Origin: Lycocorax pyrrhopterus obiensis
Lineage: Eukaryota > Chordata > Aves > Passeriformes > Paradisaeidae
Direction: 5' to 3'
DNA: 64,000 bases
NCBI GenBank assembly: GCA_014706295.1
Contig: JACSVZ010000002.1
Location: 50,990,717-51,054,716 of the forward strand
The notes under the pieces were generated by a model. The model did no database searches. It had not been told where the DNA came from and worked only from the letters and a program-made list of their open reading frames with translations. Below are positions 40,485-52,258 of the stretch, piece after piece. A program made the translations under genes and the position numbers. The stretch's first letter is position 1, and each line of letters opens with the position of its first letter.

Positions 40485-41075
40485 TGTGCTGGTTTGGGCT
40501 GGAGTAGAGTTAATTTTCCTCACAGTGGCTTGTGTGGGGCTGTGTTTTGGATTTGTGCTGAACACAGGGTTGATAATAGAGAGAGGTTTTGTTATTGCTG
40601 AGCAGGGCTTACACAGAGCCAAAGCCTTTTCTGCTTTTCCTACTGCCACGCTGGCCAGGAAGTTGGGGGTGCATGGGAGGTTGGGAGGAGACACAGCCAG
40701 GACAGGTGACCCAAACTGAACAAAGGGACATTCCAGACCATGGGACATCATGGTCAGTATATAAAGTGGGGGGAAGAAGGAGGAATGGGGGGATATTTGG
40801 AGGGATGGTGTTTGTCTTACCAAGTCACTCAGATGTGACGGGGCTCTGCTCCTTGGAGATGGCTGAACACCTGCCTGCCCATGGGAAGCACTGAATTAAT
40901 CCCTTGTTTTACTTTGCTTGTGTGAATGGTTTTTCTTTCCTTATTAAACTGCCTTTATCTCAACCCATGAGTTTTCTGGCTTTTACGTTTCCGACTCTCT
41001 CCCCAGTCCCTCTGGTGGGGAAGCGAGCGAGTGGCTGTGTGGGCCTTGGCTGCTCTCTGGAGTTAAACCATGACA
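40485..41075 (+). mobile_element. Solo LTR of an avian ERVL-like endogenous retroelement
   Basis: A 591-bp unit begins TGTGCTGGTTTGGGCTGGAG and ends AGTTAAACCATGACA, so it has the TG...CA ends of an LTR. It is flanked by an exact 5-bp duplication (GAAAC). Inside are a TATA box (TATATAAA at 40,758-40,765) and a polyadenylation-type signal (ATTAAA at 40,943-40,948) followed by CTTTATCTCAACCCATGAG. This is the U3-R-U5 layout expected of an LTR. A 5-bp duplication is usual for ERVL-type integration. No gag, pol or env follows, so the proviral body was lost by LTR-LTR recombination. A homologous copy lies in the opposite orientation at 50,658-51,251. Open frames inside it are not genes. Confidence 0.94.
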
Positions 41076-41080
41076 GAAAC
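41076..41080. repeat. Target-site duplication, right copy (GAAAC)
   Basis: Exact match to the five bases before the LTR. Confidence 0.85.
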
Positions 41081-44000
41081 ATACATATGATCCATGGAAA
41101 TTTTCTGACAGTAAAGCCCTGGATTAATGGCATTGCTGAGATCTGGGTAGTCATACATTCCATGGCTTTTCTCAAATTACTTTCTCAAATTTAATGTCAA
41201 TTATGAAATGGAAACTTTTGTTGTCTTTTCTGTTTTCATCTTTGCTGATCAGTCAGCAGGTCAAGAGGCTCTGAAGGTTGTTCCTTTCCTGCGCTCCCCT
41301 CCAAAGGCACCCAGAGGTGACACTTGTCTGACACTGACAGCTATTGACAGCAGCAGTAGAAATAGGATGCTAAGCTGAGTGCCGACTGGAGATGAGAGGA
41401 AGAGACCATGGAAATGCAGGGAGTGAAAGACCAGGAGAAAACTGGTAGATGTACACCACAGGCACTAATGCTCTGCAAAGCTGGGGACATATTCTTTCCT
41501 GTCCCCTCTCTTCTTCCAAAACATAAATGTAATTTGCTCTGTAGGTGTAACTTGCATGGTAACTTGTTTAAAAATGAACGTCTACATTTTCAGAGGGAGG
41601 AGAATATACCAAGAGTTTACCACAGTTTATTTTAAAATAAGAATTTGCTGCTGCTGTAGGAACATGAGTTCAGAATTTAAACCAGGACTCAAGGACAGAA
41701 AGAGTGATTTTTTTTTTTATGATTAATGTTTTAATAAACAAGTAGTAGTTATAACTACAGCTCTCCCCCGCCACTTTGCTACAAAATAATCATAATACTT
41801 AACAAGTATAACAATAAAAACCAGCCAGCTCCCTCTGCTTCTTTTTGCTTATAGAAAAGAGTTTAAAAATTGTCTTCATTAAAGCATACTGGGTTTTTTT
41901 AGGAACTTAACTGCAAGGATATGCAGGCATGCATCCACTAACAGATATATCTTCGTTACAGCCCTTGCTACTCTATACCAGGTATCCTAAGTAAGAAACA
42001 AAGAGTACTCAGCCTAGCAACCTTACTTTCGCAATTTCGCACAGCAATTTCTTTCTTTCTTCCTCTCTCTAACCAGTTTTTGTTGTATGTGTTCGTAGAA
42101 ACATGGATGTTCAGGTTAAGGAAAAAAATTATTAAATGATCTTACTATGTGGAAGAAAAAAATCCTTTTTGATCCTGTGTTCATTCATAAGCCAAGTTAA
42201 AAAGAACATTTTCTGCCAGAAAAATCTGACTTACATTAATTTAGCTGCAGAGCATTTATAGAAACCAAGCAAAGTCACGTTGTTTCAACAGACATTATGC
42301 AGCTCTGCATACACTGGCTTCTGGGCTCTCAGTTTTTCTCTGTCTTCATCTATTTCCTGTCTCTTTTGTTCACATCTGCTGTCAAGTTATGACAGAAATT
42401 ACCATATTTAAATTACTGGCAGTTTGCTTTTTCTCTTCTTTTATGATCAAGGAAATGGAATTTTTAAAGAACTTAAATTGTCACATTCTTCACATTTTCA
42501 AAGTCTCCTCCTTTCTTTACAAAAATTTGCTTCACAGCACAAAGCATAAACACAAATAATCTCCAGGGAGACTTATGGTATTTTAACATGTCTAGAATAA
42601 TTTGGGAAATTTGAAATTTGAAATGAAGATCAACGTTCCTTATTCAAATAATTAAAAATCGGCAAGTATGACTTGGCTGCTGAGGAGACTTTGCAATCTC
42701 CATGTATTTAGGCTGTGGAGGAGGCACAATTATCATTAAGGTCCCCCTCCTCCTTTTGCTAGACTTGGGCATGATTGAGCCTTACAGCATGTTACAATAC
42801 CAGCTAACCTGCCATCTCAATAGAAACTCTTGTTAAATTCTGAAAAATTAATTAATTCAATTAAACAGGCAGCAAACAAAAGACAATGCAGAGTGTGTAC
42901 AAGACGATGTATGTGTGTACAAGAGCTATAATTAAACTAAAATAAATGAAAGGCAAAGATCTCCTAACAAATCATAGTTATCTGCTTTTCCTTCACCTCA
43001 CATTCACCCCTCCTATAGTTCTTCCTAAGCATCAGTTGATACAAATACTTTATCTTCTAATAAAACACTAACTTATTCGAGAAAGTTAGTTGGGCTTTAG
43101 TATTTATGTAAAAATACATTCTTACTTCAAAAAATAATCAAATCCCAAACTCTGCCCCAATCACAGGATGAAAAAATGAGATTTCCAGCACTGTCACTGA
43201 GGTATTAAAAAAAAAAAAGAAACTTTGTGACTGGTCAGTGTCTTTGACAATCCCGGTGCACAAACACAGATGTTTGAAAATCAGGTGTGACATAAATGAA
43301 ATTGCTCTTAATAAAACAGAAGTGGAATTTTCTATTTCAGCTGTACACAAAACTCAGTAAAATAAAGTAATCCTTGAGAAAAACATTTTTTTGTTTCAAA
43401 GGCAACATCTCAAATAGAAACCCAACAAAGAAATACAAGGGCTTCTTCAAAACTGCTTTCAGAAGGTTGTATCCAGATTTTTAACTTCTATACCCAATGC
43501 CTTATATGCAAAATCTATTCCTCACAGTAATGAATTTGCCTTTGCTTTTCAATATTGATGTAGACCCCACCTACCCCAGACAGAATCAGACCTTTTTTTT
43601 TTTCTTCATTTCTTAATCTACCTATATACATAGGATATGTAGGATACAAAGGATATGGTGTCTCAAGGCATTTGTAATAAAAATGTATATGATGAAAAAA
43701 CAAACAAAAATGTGAGAAAAAAGAATGAAACATTATCCCTGTCTTACAAAGAAGCACTGGGGCACAAGATTTAATAATTTGCTTTTAGTTGTACTGAAGT
43801 GTAGGAACAAAAAAAAGGTCTAACTAATACCTTTTCTACAAGACTATTTACTTTCCTAATTATTTTCTTTTTCCTTCTCTAGTGTTCAAAAGCCTTATGG
43901 AAAAAAAAACCCCAGGTCTTTTGAGTATTTAAATTAATTGTTTTAAAAACAAATAAAATTTATTATAAGCAAGTTACTTTAAGCTTGTGATCTATCTTTC

Positions 44001-46608
44001 TTAACCAGGATAAATTAAACTCAATAACTTAAATAATTCTTTTGTCATTTTGCAATTAAATGCATAATTTCTGTATATATTGAATGAAGATTATTAGTTA
44101 GCAAGCAGAAAAGTGAGACCTTTATGAGACTGTCTTTTCTCATACTTATTATGAAACTAGTGCTCCATTATCATGAAGTATATCATAATATAGCAGTCCA
44201 TAACAACGCAAAGTTTTAAACAATGATTTAGGGGACTGAACCCTCTGTCAATAACCTGGGGTTTCTTTCTCCAGGTGACTGGTAAATGGAATTTCCAAAT
44301 AGAAAGAGTCTCAAATACAGTAAAGAAACCAAGGACATTTGCACTGATGTGAGTTTCTCCAAAAATGCCAGTGATACAACAGAACCCTGCTCTTCCAGGC
44401 TCCCAGAAATATACTCAGCACAAGCCCACCAATGTACCTTGTGTCTTGAACCTCCACAAACTTTTTATCAATTGGAATCTAATAGTAATTGAGGTTCTTT
44501 TGCAATTCTATTTCAGACACTGGCAATTTTCAGGCTTTTACTGTGTCTTTGAGACTCAGGCCCAGCCTATCCACAACCTATATTATAGTAACTACTCCTA
44601 GTTCTGCATACTAAATAAGGATGTCGGATGTCAGGCATTCTGTACGAAGAGCTTCTAACTTTTCCAACTCAGTCTCTTAACGGGCTGTCAGATGAATGAG
44701 AATAACTTAGGAGAAATTATCCAGCCAAGGTATTTATCTAATTTTACAACAGTTTAGATACAGCTTGGCAATTGATGGGTAGGGGAGAAAAGTAGATTGC
44801 TAAAACAATACCAGATGTGTGAGAGATTTAAACCTATTATCCTCACTGCCCTACATATAGACAGCCCATTTCTATTTCTGCATGCACTGGGCAGAATCAT
44901 AAATTTTCCTGGAGAAAAAAAAGTGTTATGCTAATATTATGCCCATGGTAGCTATATTAGAAAGACTGGATTTTTTAAAAGATGAACAAAAACCAATTAT
45001 TATGAAAAATTGAAAAGAATGCAAGATCTCATGAATCTCTTGATCTTTTGCCCTATTCTTGTATAAATCTCGAGTGAATCCAGAATAACTGCCTGCTTCA
45101 TTTCTTAAGAGTATGTCAACAATCAAGTAACTAACCTTAAAGAACATACTGAATACATTATTAGTTCCATTAACACTGCTATAGATAAACATAGTGCCCT
45201 GAAATTTCCCATCTCATGACCTTGGAAATCTCCCAAGGCAGCTGTAAAAGTCTAGTTGCAGGGGTCATTTAAAATGGAGACTAACAAAGATCAGAGAAAT
45301 ACACTGCAGGGAACAATGGTGCCATACACAGGGAATTCAGCTAACTGAAAATTAATAGACGTTTTATATCTCTAATTTGTGTGCGTTTATGAAAACATGT
45401 CATTTAACATATTTGTAAGTCTGCTATTCTGTGTATTAATGTATTTTTTCATTACAATTTTCAGCCTTTCAAAAAAACATAAAAAAAATCCATAAGCTTT
45501 TATCCTGAAAAAACCCCAACCTTAAAATAATATTTTGCAATAACAGTTAAAATAATTTTAAAATGAGAAGCAATCATAGAATCTTTTAACATATTTTAAC
45601 TTTACAGTAGCCATGAAATAGGCCAATACCAACTGGTCTTGTGAGTGATCGACCCTCTAAAACTACCCAACAAAGCTAGGAAAAACAGGAACAGGTTGCT
45701 TTTTGGTGGGTAACACTCAAGAAAAATCTCACTTTGTTTTATGTCACAAGACTTCAGCAAAAGGATCAGTTCTGCTGTCCTTTCATAACAGCTTTTCTGC
45801 ACCCATTTACAGGCTACCAGCATCTTAATACAGCCACTATTGCTTCACAATTTTGTTTCAGGCATCTACCCACCAGCAACTGCATCAGTGATTACAGACA
45901 GGCCATATTTGCATATAGACACATATCCTGAGAAGCCAAATTAGACCCTTAATTACTCCTCTTCATATTCTAGGACATATTTTTGGCAATTTTAATAGGG
46001 CTTTTTTTATGTTTCTTCATTTCATTTAGGTGTCTTAAGTGTTATATTAAACAATGAAATCTTGATTTGCAGGACTGAATTTCATATTGTCATGGGATTT
46101 TCTGAAAAGTATCTAATCAGAAATCCCACTCTGCTTGAGGACTAATTTCATATATGTATTCCTCTTTCACTGAGGATACTGTAAATAAGACATAAATCAG
46201 AAGGAATTCTCAAGTGTGAGCACCTAGTGCTGCAATCAGAGAGACGACGGTTGTTTTATTTTCCCAGATTTCGTAGGTATGCAATGGCTCTTCAAAATTT
46301 TCGGTATTTTCAATATTTTAAAAGGATATCAAGACTGCATTTTGGATTTATTCCAGTAGCAAAAAGTATTAATGGCTTGTCCTGTGCGCAATGACCTACA
46401 AATGCAACAATGTCTATACAAGTCACTGATCTCTAAGATTAATCCAATTAGTTCAATATTATGAAACAACAGACATGAACTAATAAAGCACCTTCTGTCT
46501 CTAAGCCTCACGTAAAAATTATTTTATCGACACATAACTCAGTTATTCTCAAATTCTGTAATGCTTCCTGACTTTTATAGTCACGTTGCCTATTCCTTTT
46601 ACCTAACC
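41081..46608 (-). other. CNTNAP2: Intron, no recognised element
   Basis: AT-rich intron with short homopolymer runs (about 41,710; 43,208; 43,592). Open frames up to about 100 codons show no domains. An isolated ATCATAGAATC at about 45,575 is too short to call CR1. Confidence 0.55.
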
Positions 46609-47350
46609 CTTGTTCTTGTGGGAGACTTTAACCTGCTGTATGTCTGCTGGAAACTCAACACAACAGAGAGGAGTCAGTCTAGGAGGCTCCTGGAGTGTGT
46701 GGAACTGGGAAGTGAGCCTAGTAAGGGCTAGTGCCCTGCTAAACCTGCTGGTTACAAAAAAAGGCTGGTGGGAGGTGTGGTGGTCAGAGGCCATCTGGGG
46801 TATAGTGACCATGAAATGGTAGATTTTTCAATTTCAATTGGTGAAATAAGGAAGGGGCCAACCAAACCTCTACCTTTAACTTCTGTAGGGTGGACTTTGG
46901 CCTGTTTGGGAAGCCGATTCAGAGAGTCACCTGGGAAACAGTCCTTAACAACAAGGGGGACCAGGATGCCTGAACACAATTTAAGGACGACACCTTTAAG
47001 GTGGAGGAACAGGCTGTCCCTATGTGCTGAAAGACAGGCCGGCAGAGATGAAGACCAGCCTGGCTGAACAGGGAGCTTTTGCAATAATCCAGGGAAAAGA
47101 GTTTATGACCTTTGGATCATGGGACAGGCAACTTTGGAAGAGTACAAGAATGTCCTTAGGTCATGTAGAGAGAAAATTAGAAAGGCAAAAGCTCAGCTAG
47201 AACTCAATCTGGCCACCACTGTGAAAGATAATAAAAAGTATTTTTACAAATACATTAACAACAAAAGGAGGGCCAAGGAAAAACTCTATTTTTACTAGAC
47301 GCAGAGGGGAACATTGTCACCAAGGATGAGGAAAAGGCTGAGGTATTTAA
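46609..47350 (+). mobile_element. CR1 LINE internal fragment: endonuclease end and linker of ORF2, decayed
   Basis: Plus-strand frames, shifting once or more, give CR1 ORF2 landmarks in order. LVGDFNL opens at about 46,615 (the GDFN motif of the apurinic-type endonuclease), then RRLLECVE. Next come GHLGYSDHEMVDFSI at about 46,790-46,835 (the SDH endonuclease motif), VDFGLFGKPI after a frameshift near 46,890, and KVEEQAVPMC. The last are RPAWLNREL, SCREKIRKAKAQLEL and KYFYKYINNKRRAKE up to about 47,280. Several in-frame stops and at least one frameshift break the reading, and the catalytic reverse transcriptase region never follows. Unlike ordinary CR1 copies it lacks the 3' end, implying deletion or an unusual insertion history. 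It is a dead copy. Confidence 0.9.
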
Positions 47351-50300
47351 GTGTTAAACTTGGTAAAGAAGAGAACTTCAACCTTCTAATCTTCATATAC
47401 TGCAAGAAAAAAAAGAAAATTCCATCATTTCTTACAATTATTCTAGAGAATATTATTAAGTTGGAAATGTTAGTCCACAAGTACCTACCTCTTGGGCATG
47501 ACTCCTGATTTTAACTATGGATGTATTTGCCTTATCCTACCCTATACGTTCCATGACATGGGAAATCTTCCATGCATTGAATTATCTTAATTCAGAGTTC
47601 TTTGTAAGCATCTACTAAGTTGAAGCCAAAGTAGCGCATCACCCATGAGGTTCGATATGGCTTCAGCAACTATTATCCTATTAGCTTATTTCTTTGTGTT
47701 ATACCCTAGCATTATAAATCCAGTTATTAAAGTAGGAGGGCATATTCACAATTACAAAGGAGAAAAAGAGAGATTGATTTTCCAACATGCTTTCTACCCC
47801 AATTCAGCACTATTTGTATGTGCTGACCTCACAGACAGACTGCAGAAGACTACACAGAAGTATGTCAGGTTTTCTCAGACAACTCCAGTTTTTCCAAAAG
47901 AAATATTGACTAAGCAGTGTTTGAGGATTCTCTGTGTTTACCAAAGATTTACAGTTGCCTGGTAGCCCAGCTGAAGAGTGAGTACTCAGGCTATAGGAAT
48001 ATTTCCAAGTATTTTTGTACCATCTGAAGAATGATATGAGAACCAAGAGATTTTGCAGCAGGTGGAATTAGTCACCTAACATGTTAAACACCAGAGAAAA
48101 AGTTCATACTCTTTCAAAAAAAACTGCTTTTTTTTTTTTTAATTAAACATGCCATTAAATGACTGGGCAGTAAAACATAAGTTTGACATTGATGCACTCT
48201 TCCTACAATCATTTTCTATTTCTTGACTGCTATTTGCTCCATATTGCTGTAAATAAATTTCCATTCAAAACATTAACTGGAATCTTGAAAATAAATAAAA
48301 ATACCATTTAATATGATCAATAAATGCAGAATTGTCCTCTTAAATAATAGATGTCTATGAAAAAGTTTATGAAAGACAGCAGATTCTTGCTGATATTGAC
48401 TACATTTATCTATTAAATTAAATACAGGGAGATAAATATCAAAGTTGTTCAAAGGCCATTTTAATCATTTGCTACATGAACAAGCAAATCAATGAAATAA
48501 TTTATCTGAAGCTCACCAATGTTTAAAAATTCTTTTCTCCTCCTGTTCAAACCCCTTTACAGGAATCATGCATAAACATGAAAGCTTTATAAACGTGTTG
48601 TGAAAGACAGAGTTTTGGATTGCCTTGATCATTTGTGCAAAAATGATGTTTAGTATTCAGAAAAATGTTTTTGAACTACAAGATGAAACAAATTTAAAAA
48701 AACCCAACCTTGAGTCCAATATTAGAATGTGCGTGAACCCACCTTTTATCTTTAATAGCATTTATCTTAATCTCTTTTTCAAATCACATTTTCAAATGAA
48801 ACTAGGTGGTAGATCACCTTTAGAACAGTCTGTGTCTTCCTATGGGCTTGCTGGGGACTACAGATCTAAGAAAAGAGTGCAGAGACCGTACATTTTAAAA
48901 ATTCAATCAGTAACCTTGAAGTAAGGAGAAGTGTTCCCATTTAAGAGCCAGGTTTCCCAAGCTCTGACACCAAGGCATGAAGAAAAGAAGTCCCTGCTGA
49001 GTAACTTACACACATTTCAGAGTCCCCTAGTACCCTTGACTGACGAGTCCTGTGTTTTACTAATGTGCACAGACATACATACACATAGGCTAGGAATATG
49101 TATTTTAGTATTTATGACAAACCTTAGACCACAGCAATTTCACAGGTTTCATTTAATCTGGGCAGCTTCTTTGCTCACTGAAAATTTCCAGCAGTTATAA
49201 GTATCATTAGGACTTGCACTACTTCAGTTTTCATTTCCTTGGGAATTATTCATTAAACACACATTTTACTATCCACAAACATCACTAACTATTTCTTTAT
49301 GTATTAGTCTTCATTTGCATAATGCCACCTACTCACCAAAAATTCAGTCAAACTCTTGAGGCCTTGAGGCCTCAAGTCAAACTCTTGAGGTTTTTCCACC
49401 TTGCTAGACAGATCCCACACATATGAAACTGGTAAAGAAAAATGTATCTAGACTGGAGAAATATTATCCCATGTAAAGACCATACTTATTATTGCTAATT
49501 GTGTATCCACAAGAAGTAGACATTTATGTGTAGTACATTACTCCCAGTGATTCAATTATACAATCAAAAACACCAACTTTGCCCAAATTCTATTACAAAA
49601 TTCTTCTACTTTTTGGTTAGACATGGATGGTGGTGGTGTAGGCTAGACTCCTATAAATAAGAATAAAACAAACTTAAGCATGCTTTTTATCACAGTCCTG
49701 TGTAAGGATAGAAAAAAGGGATTTAAATCGTCTAAGACAGATAAAGAATTTTAAAAAGACTTAACTACTTCATTATGAACTTAGAAAAAACGTGGCCTTT
49801 CAACTTTGCAGCCAAATCATGCTATAAACAATTCAGGGGGAAACAAGTGTTTCTTCAGCAAAATGAGGAAGTTTTAGAAGAGAGAGAGAATGACTGTAGA
49901 AGAAACAAGGTGTGAATATGAAGGTATTTACCATAAAAGGCTGAAGAAAAGGGATTTGAAATGAGTGAAATTAAATACATTTCTGTACCAAGTTTTAATA
50001 ACCAAGTTTATTAGATGATAGTAAAGCTTCTAAAAAGCAAACTCTGAATTTTGCAATGGATTTTGGAACTGAATCCAGAATACCAATCTGCTTCAGGAAA
50101 AGTCATCTAGAACAGCCCAAATCATCCTCACTGTTAGATAATACTACAGTAACATATGCCCGTGGCCTTAGTTTAGTGGAACTATACAGCAGCTTTATTA
50201 TTAAAATAAAGCAAAATGCTTGAGTATGGACTGCAAAACACCTACAATAATCAATATTAGACCTGAAGAGTAAAGGATGGAGTTGGGTAACGCTAGAGAT

Positions 50301-50657
50301 TTGTTCAAAGCTGAAGATAATTTCTCTTTGCAATACAAAGATAGGATCTTCCTAATTCTTAACAGAAAACACCAGTGAAGGAAAACAGACAGCTCTGAAA
50401 TTATTTCATAATGTTGACAAGCAGCCAATAAGAAGATTAATTCTGAGTTGTCAGGAAAGATTGAATTGTACAATGGATCAAAATAATGACAATACATCTG
50501 TACAGTGGAGACATGGAGAGAAATAAAGGTTTGGGGGAAAAAAAAAACCTTCAAGGCTGAATTCATAGTAAAGCTAAAAGGATTTCTGACCTGATAAAAT
50601 AATCAAAATAAAACTCTAACAATGAAATAGCACATAAGCCAAAAGATCTCTACCATA
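47351..50657 (-). other. CNTNAP2: Intron, with one palindromic tandem duplication
   Basis: AT-rich intron with a T13 run at 48,128-48,140. The palindrome and tandem duplication at 49,346-49,390 is listed separately. No CR1 3' end is found here that could belong to the preceding fragment. Confidence 0.55.
49346..49390. repeat. 29-bp partial tandem duplication containing a 14-bp perfect palindrome
   Basis: AGTCAAACTCTTGAGG occurs at 49,346-49,361 and again at 49,375-49,390, a period of 29 bases. Between and overlapping them lies CTTGAGGCCTCAAG (49,363-49,376), which is its own reverse complement. A replication-slippage event templated by the palindrome would explain it. Confidence 0.85.
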
Positions 50658-51251
50658 TTTCGTGGTTTAAACCCAGACAGAAATCAAGCACCATGCAGCC
50701 ACATGTTGAACCCACCCCTTCCCTCCCTACCCCAGTGGAATGGGGAGGAGAGTCGAAGTGAAACTTGTATGTTGAGATAGGAACAATTTAATAAATAAAA
50801 TAAAATAAAATACAATAATAATGATTAATAATAATAGTTATAACAATAATAATGATGATAATAAAAAGAAAATAAAAAAGTGATGCACAACACAATTGCT
50901 CACCACCTGCTGACCAATGCCATACTTCCCCTTCCCAAACCCAGACCAGCTTTCCTGCCAGGAAACTTCCCTCATTTTATATGCCAGTGATGATGTTCTC
51001 TGGTGTGGAATACCCCTTTGGACAGTTCAGGTCACCTGTCCCAGCTATGGTCTCTCCCAATTTCTTCTGCTCACTTCCTCACTGGCAGAGCATGACACAA
51101 GGAAAAAAAGTCCTTGACTTGGGATAAACACAACTTAGCCAAAGCCAAAACATCAGTGTGTTATCAACACCATTCTCATTCTGAATTGAAAACACAGCAC
51201 TGTAACAGCTACTGAGAAGAAATTAACTCTATTTTAGCTGAAACCAGGACA
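50658..51251 (-). mobile_element. Solo LTR, same family as the 40.5-kb copy, opposite orientation
   Basis: Read on the minus strand it starts TGTCCTGGTTTCAGCTAAAA and continues TAGAGTTAATTTC, ACAGTGCTGTGTTTT, GGGACAGGTGACC and CATCATCACTGGCATATAAA, ending CTGGGTTTAAACCACGAAA. Each block has a counterpart in the 40,485-41,075 LTR. A TATA-like CATATAAAA lies at 50,983-50,975 and an ATTAAA signal at 50,792-50,787, with a TTATTATT-type low-complexity stretch before it. The terminal CA has decayed to AA. The five bases on either side (CCATA and CATTA) match only partly, so the target duplication is degraded or the ends are misplaced. No internal retroviral genes remain. Confidence 0.92.
50790..50880. 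repeat. A/T-rich low-complexity tract inside the LTR
   Basis: AAATAAAATAAAATACAATA followed by repeated AATAATAATGAT units. On the LTR sense strand this is a TTATTATT tract upstream of the ATTAAA signal. It seems to be a hypervariable part of this LTR family, since the 40.5-kb copy has almost none of it. Confidence 0.85.
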
Positions 51252-51276
51252 CATTAGGCTATTGAATAGCACAAAT

Positions 51277-51834
51277 TACATGGAATGGTTTGCGTTGGAA
51301 GGGACCTGAAAGATCATCTAGTTTCATCTTGCCTTTCATAGGCAGGGACTCCTTCTACTAGACCAGCTTACTCAAAGCCCCGTCCAGCCTGGCCTTGAAC
51401 ACCTCCAGAGATGGCGAGTCCATAATCTCCCTGCACAACCTGTGCCAGTTCCTTATCACCCTTATTGTGAAGAATTTCTTCCTAATGTCTAATCTAAATC
51501 TAACCTACTTCCCCTCAAGGTCATCCCCCTTGTCCTAGCACAACACGCCCTTGTGAAAAGTCCCTTTCCAGATTTCTTGAAGGCCCCCTTCGGGTATTGG
51601 AAGGCCTAAGAGAGATCTCCCTGGAGCCTTCTCTTCTCCCGGGTGTACAGCCCCATCTCTCTCAGCCAGTCTTCATAACAGAGGTGCTCCAGACCTCTGA
51701 TCAACTTAGTGGATCTCCTCTGGACTCGCTCCAATACATAAATGTCTTCCTTGTGTTGAGGGCCCCAGAGGTGCACACAGTACTGCAAGTGGAGTCTCAC
51801 GAGGGCAGACTAGAGGGGGAGAATTATCTCCCAT
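51277..51834 (-). mobile_element. CR1 LINE, 5'-truncated, longest 3' copy in the window
   Basis: The plus strand reads GGAATGGTTTGCGTTGGAAG, GGACCTGAAAGATCATCTAG, then CTGGCCTTGAACACCTCCAG and AAGAATTTCTTCCTAATGTC: a reversed CR1 3' end. Toward its 5' side the minus strand encodes the reverse transcriptase C-terminal landmarks [16 protein letters not shown], then [19 protein letters not shown], then [11 protein letters not shown]. The typical linker GAGGGGGAGAATTATCTCCC marks the 5' truncation point near 51,834. Premature changes make it non-functional. It begins only about 25 bases from the edge of the solo LTR, in the same orientation. Confidence 0.96.
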
Positions 51835-52205
51835 AAGAAAAGTCACCTCATGTAAGAAAACAATTCAATATGAATATACTGCCTTTAAAATTAACTCTGA
51901 TTTTCTTTTAATCACATAATCCCCAATTTAAAAATATAATTATTGATTGAAAAGGAGGAACATCTTCAGAGTAAGAACAGGAAGACCGGAAAACGGATGC
52001 TGATTATCAAAAAGACAGCTTGCTCACAGCACTAAGCTGCTATCAAAACTACCTTTAAGATAAAAGAAGCACTGATAAGACATTGTGAGCACCTTGAAGG
52101 ATAACCTCTAATTAAGGTACTGTTTCCTAAAGAAGCAATAACCTTACTTTGGATTTATTACAAAAACTAAGAGCTAACTTAGTCTAATATTAGTCTTAGT
52201 CAATG

Positions 52206-52258
52206 ACCTGTCCATGTACATCATCTTTAAAGCTTTTAAAGCCCTTCTATGGACAGGT
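52206..52258. repeat. Nested inverted repeat, 10-bp outer arms
   Basis: ACCTGTCCAT (52,206-52,215) and ATGGACAGGT (52,249-52,258) are perfect reverse complements. The 33-base interior holds CTTTAAAGCTTTTAAAG, itself nearly palindromic, so the whole stretch could fold into a long interrupted stem. No transposon terminal repeat or target duplication is evident. Confidence 0.8.

Noticed and set aside
40904..41194. Open frame of 96 codons across the LTR end
   Set aside because: Covers LTR U5 and its downstream flank; LTRs do not encode a protein here.
45572..45585. Isolated ATCATAGAATC resembling a CR1 tail
   Set aside because: Only about 11 bases match and nothing like CR1 follows on either side.
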